From RUG572 sp964386385 (GTDB taxonomy: Bacteria > Verrucomicrobiota > Kiritimatiellia > RFP12 > UBA1067), in the NCBI GenBank assembly GCA_964386385.1, contig CAYLRN010000004.1, positions 124,001 through 188,000 of the forward strand: DNA of 64,000 nucleotides, written 5' to 3'. A model generated the notes under the pieces. The model worked only from the letters and a program-made list of their open reading frames with translations, made no database searches and was not told the DNA's origin. Made by a program: the position numbers and the translations under genes. Shown here piece after piece: positions 7,507-16,163 of the stretch (its first letter is position 1; the number at the start of each line of letters is the position of its first letter).

Positions 7507-10271
7507 TTCTCGAACCTCATTTCCTTCATGCGTTTCTTAAGGCCCATGCCGAGGACGACGCGGCCGGTCTCGATGTAGACGTCGGCAAGCGCCTGGACGA
7601 AAGCGCGGTCCTTCCATCCGGTGATCTGCACGGCGCCCTCGGCGAGGGAGATCGCGCGGGCGTCGTCGCGCACCTTGTTGGAGCGGAGGCAGAGGAGGCG
7701 GGCGGCGCGCATCATCAGCGCGGGGTCGTCGGGATGGCGCTTCATCAGGACGTCCAGCTGGCGGCAGGCGATGTCCTCGTGTCCGCTCGCGGCGCATGTC
7801 TCGACGAGCTCCAGGCGATGGGCGTCCGTCTTCGGGTCCATCTCCACGGCGCGGGCGAAGACGCGCGCGGCGACGTCGTGGTGGCCGGACTTCTTCAGGC
7901 ACACGCCGAAGTTGTGCACCGCCGCGACGTCGTTCGGCCTTATGAGCAGACGGTTCTCGTAGCACCGGATGGCGCCGTTGACGTTCCCGATCTTCAGGAA
8001 GCGGCGCCCCTCGAGGTCCATCGAGTCGACGACGTTGAGGAGAAGCGGGTCGCGCGGATTCGTCTTCGCCGCGGATGCCCACGCCGTCACGGCGTTCGTC
8101 GCAGCTCCGGCGTCGGCCGCGTCGAAGCCAAGCAGGATGCCGCGCCGGGCGCCCTGCACGGCGTCGACCCGTTCAAGGAACCTGAGGTACACCCTGGCGT
8201 CCGTTTCGCCGCGCACGAACCAGTCGAGCGTGGGAAGTCCGTACGGCGTGATCTGCGACGCGACGACCGGCGCCCTGCCGCCGGACGGGACGGGCCTGAA
8301 CGCGAGGCGGAGAGGAAGGACGGCGGAGAGGAAGCGGTCAATCGCGGAGACGTTCTCAAGCGCGGGCGCGATGGCGGAGTCGTCCCCGACGAAGGAGGCG
8401 AACAGGTCCGCTGGCGCATAGACCCCCGCCGCGACGAAGTCGTCGAACAGACTGGAGAACCTTTCGATGAACTTCGCGGAATCGACGACGTCCGGCGACT
8501 TCCCTCCGCCGCTGCGCGCGACGAAGAGGTAGTCCCATCGGCCGATGCACCAGAGCCAGTAGCCTCCGTGCGTCTCGCACATCAGCTCGTGGACGGAGCG
8601 GAAGTCGGCAAGCGTCGCCATCCTGGCGTCGAACGCCATCGTGGCGCGCCCCTCGAACGCCTTCGGCAGAAGCGCCTTCAGCTTCTCGGTGGCCTCGAAG
8701 CGCGATACGCCGAACTCGTCGACGCCCGGGACTTCGCGCCGTCGCAGATTGCGGAACGCCTCGCGCGCGGCGGGGGCAGACCACGGATAGAGCGCCGTCG
8801 CGGCGGAAAGTCCGACAAAGGTGGAGTAGCGGCGGCCGGCGTCCATCTGCAGGTACTCCCACGCATGGTCGATGCGCGGCACGACGTACGGGCACGACGC
8901 CGCGTAGGCGAGGAGCAGGACAAGGACGGGAAGGAAGCGGCGGAGACGCGACTTCGACCGAACGTCGGAGCGCGCCCTGGCGGAGACGTCCACCGCCGCC
9001 GGCGGCGCCATCAGCGAAAGCATCTTATCCGCGCAGCGCCCCACCACGCCGCGGCGCGAAAGGACGGCCTTGACGGCCCGCTCGCCCAGCTCCCTGCGCC
9101 CGCGCGCGTCGTTGAAGAGCCGGACGACCTCTTCGCAGAGCGCGGCCGCGCCGTCCACCTGCACGACGGCGTTCATCGCCAGCAGGTCGCTCATCACGGG
9201 GCGGAAGTTCTCGACGTGCGGTCCCACGACCGTCGCGACGCCGCATAGGCACGGCTCGATCATGTTCTGGGCTCCGTGCTCGCAGATCGACTTTCCGACG
9301 AAGGCGACGGAGGAGATGCCGTAGAGCCCCATCAGCTCGCCGGTCGTGTCGCAGAGATAGACGTTCGGGTCGTCGGACGGCATCGCCACCAGGTCGCACG
9401 AGCGGCGCACGCAGCAGAACCCGGCCTTTCTTATGTTGGCCTCAACGGCGTCGGCCTTCTCGAAATGGCGCGGCGCGATGACGAGCTTGACGTCGGGGCG
9501 CGAGCGGAGAAGCGCACGGTACGCCTCCAGCATCACGATGTCCTCGCCCGGCCACGTGCTTGCGCCGAGAAGGACGTCGCCGGGGCCGATCCATCCGCGC
9601 AGTTCCCTCTCCTTCGCCTCGTCGCGACGCGCGACGTCGAACTTGAACGAGCCGGTCGTCTCCAGCGCGGCGGGGTCGGCGCCGGCCGCGACAAGCCTGT
9701 CCGCGTCCATCTTCGACTGCGCGAAGATGCGAGTGAACGAGCGCAGGACGTCGCCGAAGAACCAGCGCAGCCGACGGTAGCGCGGGGCGCTTCTGTCGGA
9801 GACGCGGGCGTTTATCAGGAAGACGGGAATCCGGCGGGCCTTGAGGGCGCGTATGAAGTTCGGCCAGATCTCGCTCTCGGTGATGATCGCGGCGCGCGGT
9901 CGCACCCTGTCCAGCGCGCGCCTCACGCATCCCGTGAAGTCAAGCGGATTGTAGACGAGAACGTCGCCCGGGGCGACGAGCTTTTCGGCCTGCGCCCATC
10001 CGGTGGACGACGTCGTGGAGAGGACGAACCTCGTCTCGGGGGCGCGTTCGCGCAGGGCCGCCATCATCTGTCCGGCGACGAACACCTCGCCGACGCTGAC
10101 GGCGTGGATCCATACCGCGCCCTCCGGGAATTCGACGTCCGACGGATAGCGTCCGAACCGGTCGCCCATCCTAGCCCTGTATCCGCCGCGCCTTAACATC
10201 CTGAAGAGGAACGCCGGAAGCGCAAGCGCGTAGACTATCGCGAAGAGGAGATTGTAGAGCCGCCATTTCAT
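7503..10271 (-). CDS. waaA: Kdo transferase fused to a membrane-anchored TPR domain
   Basis: The first 420 residues are a 3-deoxy-D-manno-octulosonic acid transferase (GT30), which adds Kdo to lipid A at the inner membrane. Signs are an N-terminal membrane anchor, WIHAVSVGEV near 53, STTSSTGW near 86, ESEIWPNFI near 132, GASTWPGED near 237 and a donor-site FVGKSICEHGAQN near 325. After a basic linker, a transmembrane segment (LPVLVLLLAYAASCPYVV near 447) leads into about 450 residues ending in TPR-like repeats (AIRCYENRLLIRPNDVAAVHN and following). GT30 enzymes are usually about 420 residues, so this is a true fusion or a very long extension. It follows gyrB by 18 bases and overlaps the next gene by 4. 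Confidence 0.88.
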   Translation of the reverse strand: MKWRLYNLLFAIVYALALPAFLFRMLRRGGYRARMGDRFGRYPSDVEFPEGAVWIHAVSVGEVFVAGQMMAALRERAPETRFVLSTTSSTGWAQAEKLVAPGDVLVYNPLDFTGCVRRALDRVRPRAAIITESEIWPNFIRALKARRIPVFLINARVSDRSAPRYRRLRWFFGDVLRSFTRIFAQSKMDADRLVAAGADPAALETTGSFKFDVARRDEAKERELRGWIGPGDVLLGASTWPGEDIVMLEAYRALLRSRPDVKLVIAPRHFEKADAVEANIRKAGFCCVRRSCDLVAMPSDDPNVYLCDTTGELMGLYGISSVAFVGKSICEHGAQNMIEPCLCGVATVVGPHVENFRPVMSDLLAMNAVVQVDGAAALCEEVVRLFNDARGRRELGERAVKAVLSRRGVVGRCADKMLSLMAPPAAVDVSARARSDVRSKSRLRRFLPVLVLLLAYAASCPYVVPRIDHAWEYLQMDAGRRYSTFVGLSAATALYPWSAPAAREAFRNLRRREVPGVDEFGVSRFEATEKLKALLPKAFEGRATMAFDARMATLADFRSVHELMCETHGGYWLWCIGRWDYLFVARSGGGKSPDVVDSAKFIERFSSLFDDFVAAGVYAPADLFASFVGDDSAIAPALENVSAIDRFLSAVLPLRLAFRPVPSGGRAPVVASQITPYGLPTLDWFVRGETDARVYLRFLERVDAVQGARRGILLGFDAADAGAATNAVTAWASAAKTNPRDPLLLNVVDSMDLEGRRFLKIGNVNGAIRCYENRLLIRPNDVAAVHNFGVCLKKSGHHDVAARVFARAVEMDPKTDAHRLELVETCAASGHEDIACRQLDVLMKRHPDDPALMMRAARLLCLRSNKVRDDARAISLAEGAVQITGWKDRAFVQALADVYIETGRVVLGMGLKKRMKEMRFEK

Positions 10272-10289
10272 CGCCGCGCCGTCCTTCCA

Positions 10290-12749
10290 CTAGAAGTCCA
10301 GGTTGCGGACGTTGAGCGCGTTGTCCTCGATGAACTTGCGGCGCGGCTCCACCTCGTCGCCCATCAGGAGCGTGAAGATCTGGTCCGCCTTGACGGCGTC
10401 GGACAGCCTCACGCGCAGCATGTGCCGCTTGTCGGGATTCATCGTCGTGTCGAAGAGCTCCTTCGCATCCATTTCGCCAAGACCCTTGAAGCGGTAGATG
10501 CTCATGCCCTTGCGCCCGCGGGCGCGGACGGCCTCAAGGAGGTCGGGAAGCGACTTCACCGCCTGCGACGTGCCGTCCTCCTCGAGGACCGCGACGTCGC
10601 CGCCCTCTCCGAGGTAGTCGGCGGTGGAGTAGCCCATCGCGCGGAGCGACTCCATCTGCTTGCGCAGAAGGGCCGAACGGTAGATCTCAAGCCAGCGGAA
10701 CTCCATCTGGTCGGTGGGGTGGTAGGCCTCGACCTGCGTGGCCTCAAGGTCTATCGCCGTCTGCATCTCCTCCTGAAGCTGCGCGACGCGCGCCTTGAAC
10801 GCCTCCTCGTCGGCGGCGTACTCGACCCGGGCGGAATCGCCGGCGCCGCGCACGAGCACGTAGCGCGGGACCGTTCCGTCCGCGCCGCGGTTGTCCAGCA
10901 GGTCCTTGACGGATATCCCGCGGCGCTCGATCGTCTGGGCGGCGCCCTCGATCTCGGCGAGCAGTTCGAGGAGGCGGCGGGCGGAGGCGTTGTCGAACGG
11001 CTCGCCGTTCATGCGGCGCACCGTCATGTCGTCAAGGCCGAGGAAGAGCAGCTTCGACGTCATCTCGGCGTCGGTCAGGACGTATTCGATCTTCTTCTTG
11101 CGCTCGACCTTGTAGAGCGGAGGCTGCGCGAGGTAGACGTATCCCTTCTCGATCAGCTCCGGCATCTTGCGGTAGAAGAACGTGAGCAGAAGCGTGCGGA
11201 TGTGGGCGCCGTCGACGTCGGCATCGGTCATGATGACGATCTTGTGGTAGCGGGCCTTGGAGACGTCCCACGCCTCGGCGAAGCCGCAGCCTATGGCGGT
11301 GATGAGCGTACGGATCTCGGTGTTGGCGAGCATCCGGTCGACACGCGCCTTCTCGACGTTGAGCACCTTGCCGCGCAGGGGGAGGATCGCCTGGATGCGG
11401 CGGTCGCGGCCGACCTGGGCGGAGCCGCCTGCGGAGTCTCCCTCGACGAGGAAGAGTTCCGTCTTCGCCGGGTCGCGCTCGGAGCAGTCGCGCAGTTTGC
11501 CCGGGAGGGAAAGTCCGTCCATCACTCCCTTGCGCACGGTCTCCTTCGCCTTGCGCGCGGCCTCGCGGGCGCGGCAGGCCATCATGATCTTCTGGACGAC
11601 GACGTCGGCGATCTTCGGGTTCTCCTCGAAGAAGGTCATCAGCCTGTCGCTCACGATGGAATCGACGATGCCCTGCACCTCGCCGTTGCCGAGCTTCGTC
11701 TTCGTCTGCCCCTCGAACTGCGGCTGCGGCACCTTGACGGAGACGATGACTGTGAGGCCTTCGCGCATGTCGTCGCCGGTCACGACGTCCTTCTCCTTGA
11801 TGCCGCCCTTGTCGCGTCCGTACTTGTTGACGGTCCGCGTGAGCGCGGCACGGAAGCCGGAGAGGTGGGTGCCGCCCTCGATAGTGTGGATGTTGTTGCA
11901 GTACGTCTGCTCGATCGTGGAATACGTGTCCGTGTACTGCATCGACACCTCTGCCTGGACGGTCCCCGTCAGGCCCTGCGCCTCGCCCTCGAAGTGGATG
12001 ACGGGCGTGATAGTCGTCTTGTTCACGTTCAGGTACTGCGTGAACTCGTCGATGCCGCCCTCGTAGTGGAACGTCTCCTCGTGGTGGCCCTCGCCCTCGT
12101 TGTCCTTGAAGTGGATCTTGACGCCCTTGTTGAGGAAGGCGAGTTCGCGGAGGCGGTTGCAGAGGATCTCCCACTTGAACGCATGGCAGGTGAATATGGA
12201 GTGGTCGGGGAAGAACGTCACCTTCGTGCCGGTCTCCTCGCCGCATTCGCCCACGACCTCGAGCGGCTTAGTGACGTGGCCGCGAGAGAACTCGATCCGG
12301 TGGATCTTCCCGCCACGCCTGACCTCGACCTTCATCCAGTCGGAAAGCGCGTTCACGCAGGAGACGCCGACGCCGTGGAGGCCGCCGGAGACCTTGTAGT
12401 TCGACCCGTCGAACTTGCCGCCCGCGTGGAGGACGGTCAGCACGACCTCGATCGCGGGGCGATGCTGCGTGGGGTGCATGTCCACCGGAATGCCGCGGCC
12501 GTTGTCCGTCACGGACAGCGACCCGTCCGGGTTTATCTGCACGTCCACAAGGGAGCAGTATCCGGCCAGGGCCTCGTCGATCGAGTTGTCCACGACCTCG
12601 TAGACGAGATGGTGGTAGCCGCGCTCGCCCGTGTCGCCGATGTACATGGCGGGCCGCTTGCGCACGGCCTCCATGCCCTCCAGCACCTGGATGTTGGAGG
12701 CGTTGTAGTTCGACGGCGTTTCCTGCGTGGCGTTCTGTTCTTCAGACAT
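10290..12749 (-). CDS. gyrB: DNA gyrase subunit B
   Basis: ATPase subunit of DNA gyrase, which introduces negative supercoils. It has 819 residues: GHKL ATPase domain (EVVDNSIDEALAG near 52, DNGRGIPVD near 85, GGLHGVGVSCVNALS near 125), transducer domain with the QTKTKLGN signature near 345, TOPRIM domain (EGDSAGGSA near 440, DADVDGAHI near 515), and the C-terminal tail with FKGLGEMD near 750 and RRKFIEDNALNVRNLDF at the end. An insert of about 150 residues lies between the TOPRIM region and the tail, as in Gram-negative GyrB proteins. It may instead be called ParE, but the QTKTKLG motif and tail favour GyrB. Confidence 0.95.
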   Translation of the reverse strand: MSEEQNATQETPSNYNASNIQVLEGMEAVRKRPAMYIGDTGERGYHHLVYEVVDNSIDEALAGYCSLVDVQINPDGSLSVTDNGRGIPVDMHPTQHRPAIEVVLTVLHAGGKFDGSNYKVSGGLHGVGVSCVNALSDWMKVEVRRGGKIHRIEFSRGHVTKPLEVVGECGEETGTKVTFFPDHSIFTCHAFKWEILCNRLRELAFLNKGVKIHFKDNEGEGHHEETFHYEGGIDEFTQYLNVNKTTITPVIHFEGEAQGLTGTVQAEVSMQYTDTYSTIEQTYCNNIHTIEGGTHLSGFRAALTRTVNKYGRDKGGIKEKDVVTGDDMREGLTVIVSVKVPQPQFEGQTKTKLGNGEVQGIVDSIVSDRLMTFFEENPKIADVVVQKIMMACRAREAARKAKETVRKGVMDGLSLPGKLRDCSERDPAKTELFLVEGDSAGGSAQVGRDRRIQAILPLRGKVLNVEKARVDRMLANTEIRTLITAIGCGFAEAWDVSKARYHKIVIMTDADVDGAHIRTLLLTFFYRKMPELIEKGYVYLAQPPLYKVERKKKIEYVLTDAEMTSKLLFLGLDDMTVRRMNGEPFDNASARRLLELLAEIEGAAQTIERRGISVKDLLDNRGADGTVPRYVLVRGAGDSARVEYAADEEAFKARVAQLQEEMQTAIDLEATQVEAYHPTDQMEFRWLEIYRSALLRKQMESLRAMGYSTADYLGEGGDVAVLEEDGTSQAVKSLPDLLEAVRARGRKGMSIYRFKGLGEMDAKELFDTTMNPDKRHMLRVRLSDAVKADQIFTLLMGDEVEPRRKFIEDNALNVRNLDF

Positions 12750-12780
12750 TGCTGTTCCCTTTGAAATTCATTGAAGGGGC

Positions 12781-12786
12781 ATTATA
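12781..12786 (-). promoter_or_regulatory. -10 box of the gyrB promoter
   Basis: On the minus strand ATATGATATAATG places a perfect TATAAT 31 bases before the gyrB start codon. A TG dinucleotide one base before the box gives it extended -10 character. No convincing -35 is seen. Confidence 0.5.
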
Positions 12787-12828
12787 TCATATTTTCACGA
12801 ACCCCATGAGACGGCCACGCTGCGCCGG

Positions 12829-14157
12829 TCAGCGTTTCGCGGGTGCGGGCGCCGCGCCGGCGCGGAAGAGGGCCATGAGGGCGTCCGCGAAAAAGGACAT
12901 CCCAAGCGCGTTGGGGTGGTTGATCTCGTTCACGAGGAGCGTCTGGTACGGCAGCCCCTGGCGCGCGAGACGGCCCCAGCGCAGGGAGGCGTCGGCGATG
13001 GCGACGTTCCGCTCCGCGCACCATCTGCGCAGGTTCTTCACGTAGGGGCGCGGGTCTTCGGTCGTCGCAGTCGGGTCGGCAAGGCCCATCCAGTCGGCGC
13101 GGACGTAGTGCGGCGTCAGGACGCAGAGCTCGGCGCCGCGGCCGCGCAGGTCGGAGAGGATGCGGTCGTACTGCGCGGACATCCGTCCGTAGTCGGAAAG
13201 CCAGCTGTCGTTGACGAATTCAAGCACGACGAGGTCTGCGTTCGCACCGAGCACCGTCTCCGCGTAGTTGTGGCGGTGTCCGGGCGGCGCGTCCTTCTCG
13301 CTGAGGAAGGAAGCCGAGCTGCGTCCGCCCCATCCGTTGCTCACGAGCGTGACGGCGCTTTTCGGGAAGCGCGCGCGCAGACGGCGGACGAACTGGCTCT
13401 GCCAGCGGCCTTCCTCCGGCAGATAGCCGCCGTTCGTCACGCTGTCGCCCCAGGCAAGCACCCTGACCGGCTCGCCGCGCACGAGTTTTCCATGCGTCTT
13501 CGGCAGCTGCAGTTCCGCCGCGGATGGTCCGGCGGCGGGAGTTTCGGGAAACGCCCGCTCGAGGACCGGGTAGAAGTTGCGCGGCGAGAGCGCTTCCGTC
13601 CGCCCGTCGACCCACACCGTCGCCAGGGGGACGTCGCCGGGCTCAAGCGCGGGCAGGACGGGGTTCGAGGCCTTCGCGGCGCCCTTGCGCAGCGCCACTG
13701 CGCCGACGGCGGTCCGCACCAGCCGGTCCAGGCGCTGCGGACGGTAGGCGTAGTCGACGAACACCGCGTCCGCAGGTCCGATTCGTCCGCCCTCCAGTCG
13801 CGCCACGGCGCCCCACGTCGCCTCCAGCTCGTAGTCGCGTCCGGCCTCCATCACATCCCCGGCCGCGTTCCTCACCACGACCGAATCGGCGGACAGCGCC
13901 CCAGCGACGGAGCACTCGTACGCCACCAGAGCCCTGAGACGCCTACCGCGCATCCATCCGCCCGCGCGCCATCCGCCCTCCGGCTTCGCGGGAAGCGCGT
14001 CCATGCGCTCGCCTTCGACCTTCACAAGGGGTTCGGGGGCGATGGCGACCTCTGCGCCGTCCGCCCTCACAAGCCAGTCGCCCGCAAGCGACGGCGTCTG
14101 CGCCCATGCGCCGCCAATTATGGCAAGCGCGCAAATCCCAGCCGGCAGTTTCCTCAT
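12829..14157 (-). CDS. Secreted SGNH/GDSL-family hydrolase
   Basis: A 442-residue exported esterase-like protein. Signal peptide at residues 1-19 (MRKLPAGICALAIIGGAWA). The first half is a beta-rich domain of unknown role; the second half holds the SGNH catalytic blocks in order: AWGDSVTNGG near 235 (Ser), SNGWGGRSS near 271 (Gly), EFVNDSW near 313 (Asn) and NEINHPNALG near 416 (His/Asp). Such enzymes often remove acetyl groups from polysaccharides, which would fit an organism with many exoproteins, but the substrate cannot be deduced. No operon partner is clear. Confidence 0.85.
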   Translation of the reverse strand: MRKLPAGICALAIIGGAWAQTPSLAGDWLVRADGAEVAIAPEPLVKVEGERMDALPAKPEGGWRAGGWMRGRRLRALVAYECSVAGALSADSVVVRNAAGDVMEAGRDYELEATWGAVARLEGGRIGPADAVFVDYAYRPQRLDRLVRTAVGAVALRKGAAKASNPVLPALEPGDVPLATVWVDGRTEALSPRNFYPVLERAFPETPAAGPSAAELQLPKTHGKLVRGEPVRVLAWGDSVTNGGYLPEEGRWQSQFVRRLRARFPKSAVTLVSNGWGGRSSASFLSEKDAPPGHRHNYAETVLGANADLVVLEFVNDSWLSDYGRMSAQYDRILSDLRGRGAELCVLTPHYVRADWMGLADPTATTEDPRPYVKNLRRWCAERNVAIADASLRWGRLARQGLPYQTLLVNEINHPNALGMSFFADALMALFRAGAAPAPAKR

Positions 14158-14216
14158 GACGTTCCTTTCATCCGCAGTCGTTGCAAGTCGCTTTCCAATG
14201 CCGCCGTCCCCATTTT

Positions 14217-15209
14217 TCAGATCGCGGCTATTCGGTCGACGGCAAGGCCGGTCGCCGCCGCAATCTGCTCGTCGGCAAGATTCATGGCCTTCAGGTTCCG
14301 GACGGTCTGCCGCAGCTTTTCAACCGCCTCGTCGCGCTCGGCCGCGGTTGCGTCCAGCTCCGACTTCTTCGCGTCCAGCTCCGACTTCTTCGCGTCCAGC
14401 TCCGACTTCTTCGCGTCCAGTTCCGCCATCGTCGCGTTCAACTTCGCCTCCGTCTCCTTGAACTTCGCCTCCGCCGCGCTGAACTTCGCGTCCTTCGCGG
14501 CGTAGTAGTTCTTCTTCGTCGTCTCGATGCTGACGCGGTCCCAGAAGCCCTCGTAGGCGGCCCTTTCCGCGTCGTTCATCCCGGACTCCCTGACGAGCTC
14601 CAGCGCCTGGCCCGTCTGCGGGTTGTCGAGAAGGTCCTGCGACACCTCGTCCGCGCCGTCCCGGCCGATCTCCGTCAGGAACCGGAGCCACAGCGCCTGC
14701 ATCTTCTTCTCGGCCAGGTTCTTCGCCCTGAACTTCGGAAGCTCCACGAACACGAGGTGCAGACCGTCGAGCACCCTGTCGGAGTGGAGGTCGTGGACGA
14801 AGTGGTAGTAGTGGTAGTACTCCTCCATGTCCGGCTCGAACGTCTCGTTGACGAGGCACAGCGCGTAGACGGGCTGGAGCAGATTGTAGTCGTCGCCCTT
14901 CGGCAGCTGCCTGACGTACGCCTTCGCGGAGCTGAAGAGGACCCTCTGCCTGAAGTCGGGGAACCACTCCATCTGCATCTCGACGATGAACTTGCGCCCG
15001 CCGGTCTCCTCGCAGCGCACGTCGACGATCGAGTTCTTGCCGAGCGGCGTCTCCGGGACGAGCTCGTGCGGCAGATATTCGACCGCCTCGATCTGCCTGC
15101 CGTCCTCAAGGGGGAGCAGGGCGTTGAGGAGGCTCATGACGAGGTTCCTGTGCTCGCCGAAGACCTTCTTGAAGGTGACGTCCGCTTTTGGATCGAGGTA
15201 TTTTGCCAT
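14217..15209 (-). CDS. Rpn-family PD-(D/E)XK nuclease/putative transposase
   Basis: A 330-residue protein of the Rpn/PDDEXK-transposase group (recombination-promoting nucleases). It begins MAKYLDPKADVTFKKVFGEHRN, the typical N-terminus; the nuclease core appears as SIVDVRCEETGGRKFIVEMQM near 66-85. Start at 15209 is chosen for its ribosome site (AAGGAGAACG, 2-3 bases before). A C-terminal coiled-coil linker carries a seven-residue repeat (ELDAKKS) made by a 21-bp DNA repeat, and the last 40 residues (LKAMNLADEQIAAATGL) resemble the helical tail of this family. No terminal repeats or insertion-site duplication flank it, so it is not an obvious IS. Confidence 0.85.
   Translation of the reverse strand: MAKYLDPKADVTFKKVFGEHRNLVMSLLNALLPLEDGRQIEAVEYLPHELVPETPLGKNSIVDVRCEETGGRKFIVEMQMEWFPDFRQRVLFSSAKAYVRQLPKGDDYNLLQPVYALCLVNETFEPDMEEYYHYYHFVHDLHSDRVLDGLHLVFVELPKFRAKNLAEKKMQALWLRFLTEIGRDGADEVSQDLLDNPQTGQALELVRESGMNDAERAAYEGFWDRVSIETTKKNYYAAKDAKFSAAEAKFKETEAKLNATMAELDAKKSELDAKKSELDAKKSELDATAAERDEAVEKLRQTVRNLKAMNLADEQIAAATGLAVDRIAAI
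14350..14421. repeat. 21-bp tandem repeat inside the Rpn-like gene
   Basis: Three identical 21-bp units (14350-14370, 14371-14391, 14392-14412) plus a partial fourth. Each adds one heptad (ELDAKKS) to the coiled coil, so copy-number change would alter linker length without a frameshift. Confidence 0.85.
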
Positions 15210-15325
15210 GTCGTTCTCCTTGCTCGCCATCTCCGGGCACAGCGCCCCGGCAAGATGGAGGTAGTATTCCACAATTCGCCGAGAAAGTCAATTGAGCGCG
15301 TCTTCTGGATGCCGCCGCCATTTGA

Positions 15326-15331
15326 TATAAT
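15326..15331 (+). promoter_or_regulatory. -10 box for cpaB with almost no leader
   Basis: TTTGATATAAT places TATAAT at 15326-15331, ending 9 bases before the cpaB ATG at 15341. Transcription would start within a few bases of the start codon, so the message is likely leaderless. No ribosome site lies in the gap. Confidence 0.55.
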
Positions 15332-15340
15332 GGACGCCAA

Positions 15341-16162
15341 ATGAAACAGAAAATCGTGCTTGCAATTTCAATCGCGGCCGGCCTTCTCGCGGCCGTTCTC
15401 ACCCGCGCGTACCTTTCCTCGAAGGACGCCGAGTACAGAAAGCTGAAGCAGGACTTCACGAACCGGCACGGGACGATGGAGGTGCTGTGCTACGGACGCG
15501 ACCTGCCGGGAGGTTCCGCGCTTGCGAAAGCCGACCTCGGCACGCGCAAGGTGCCGGCGAGCGGCCTGCGCGGGCAGGCGCTCACCGAGGCGAACGCCAT
15601 GGACGTCATCGGGCGGAAGATCGTCTCCGGCCACCGCAAGGGCGAACTCGTCTTCTGGGCCGACGTCGAGGGCGGCAACCCCTCCGCCGGCGGTCTCGCG
15701 GGCGACATCCGCAGGAAGATGCGCGCGCTTTCCGTAAACGTATCCGGAGCCGCGGCCGTCAGCGGCATGGTCAAGCCGAACGACCACGTCGACGTGATCG
15801 GGACCTTCTCGTTCCCGACGAACGGGCCCGACGGCAAGACGGTCCAGCAGCTCGTGACCTGCACGATGCTCCAGAACGTCCTCGTGCTGGCCACCGGAAA
15901 GGAGACCGCCAAGTCGTCCGTCTACCGCGCCGACTCCTTCGGCGCCGGTTCGTACACCGCCGTCACGCTCGAGGTGACGCCCCGCGAGGCGGAGATGCTC
16001 GTCTTCGCCGAGCAGATGAAGGGACGCCTCGCCCTCGCCCTCCGCAACAGGAACGACACGTCGTACGAGCAGGAGCTTCCACAGGTCGACTTCGCGAAGA
16101 TCCGCGAGGAGATCGAGGCCCTGAACGTGAAACGCCAGTCAGACATCGGCGGGAGGCGCTGA
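15341..16162 (+). CDS. cpaB: Flp pilus assembly protein CpaB/RcpC
   Basis: Tad (tight adherence) pilus component placed in the periplasm or at the secretin. It has 273 residues: one N-terminal membrane anchor (residues 4-24), then an SAF domain (EVLCYGRDLPGGSALAKADL near 48) and the RcpC beta region (RALSVNVSGAAAVSGMVKPNDHVDVIGTF near 127), the hallmark of the family. It is followed one base later by the ATPase gene and then tadB, the usual Tad order. No flp pilin, secretin or CpaE gene lies in the window. Confidence 0.9.
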   Translation: MKQKIVLAISIAAGLLAAVLTRAYLSSKDAEYRKLKQDFTNRHGTMEVLCYGRDLPGGSALAKADLGTRKVPASGLRGQALTEANAMDVIGRKIVSGHRKGELVFWADVEGGNPSAGGLAGDIRRKMRALSVNVSGAAAVSGMVKPNDHVDVIGTFSFPTNGPDGKTVQQLVTCTMLQNVLVLATGKETAKSSVYRADSFGAGSYTAVTLEVTPREAEMLVFAEQMKGRLALALRNRNDTSYEQELPQVDFAKIREEIEALNVKRQSDIGGRR

Positions 16163-16163
16163 A

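Noticed and set aside
10422..12764. 780-codon plus-strand frame opposite gyrB
   Set aside because: Shadow of gyrB: antisense, skewed residue use, no recognisable motif.
14217..15209. Rpn-like gene as a complete insertion sequence
   Set aside because: No terminal inverted repeats or target duplications are visible around it.
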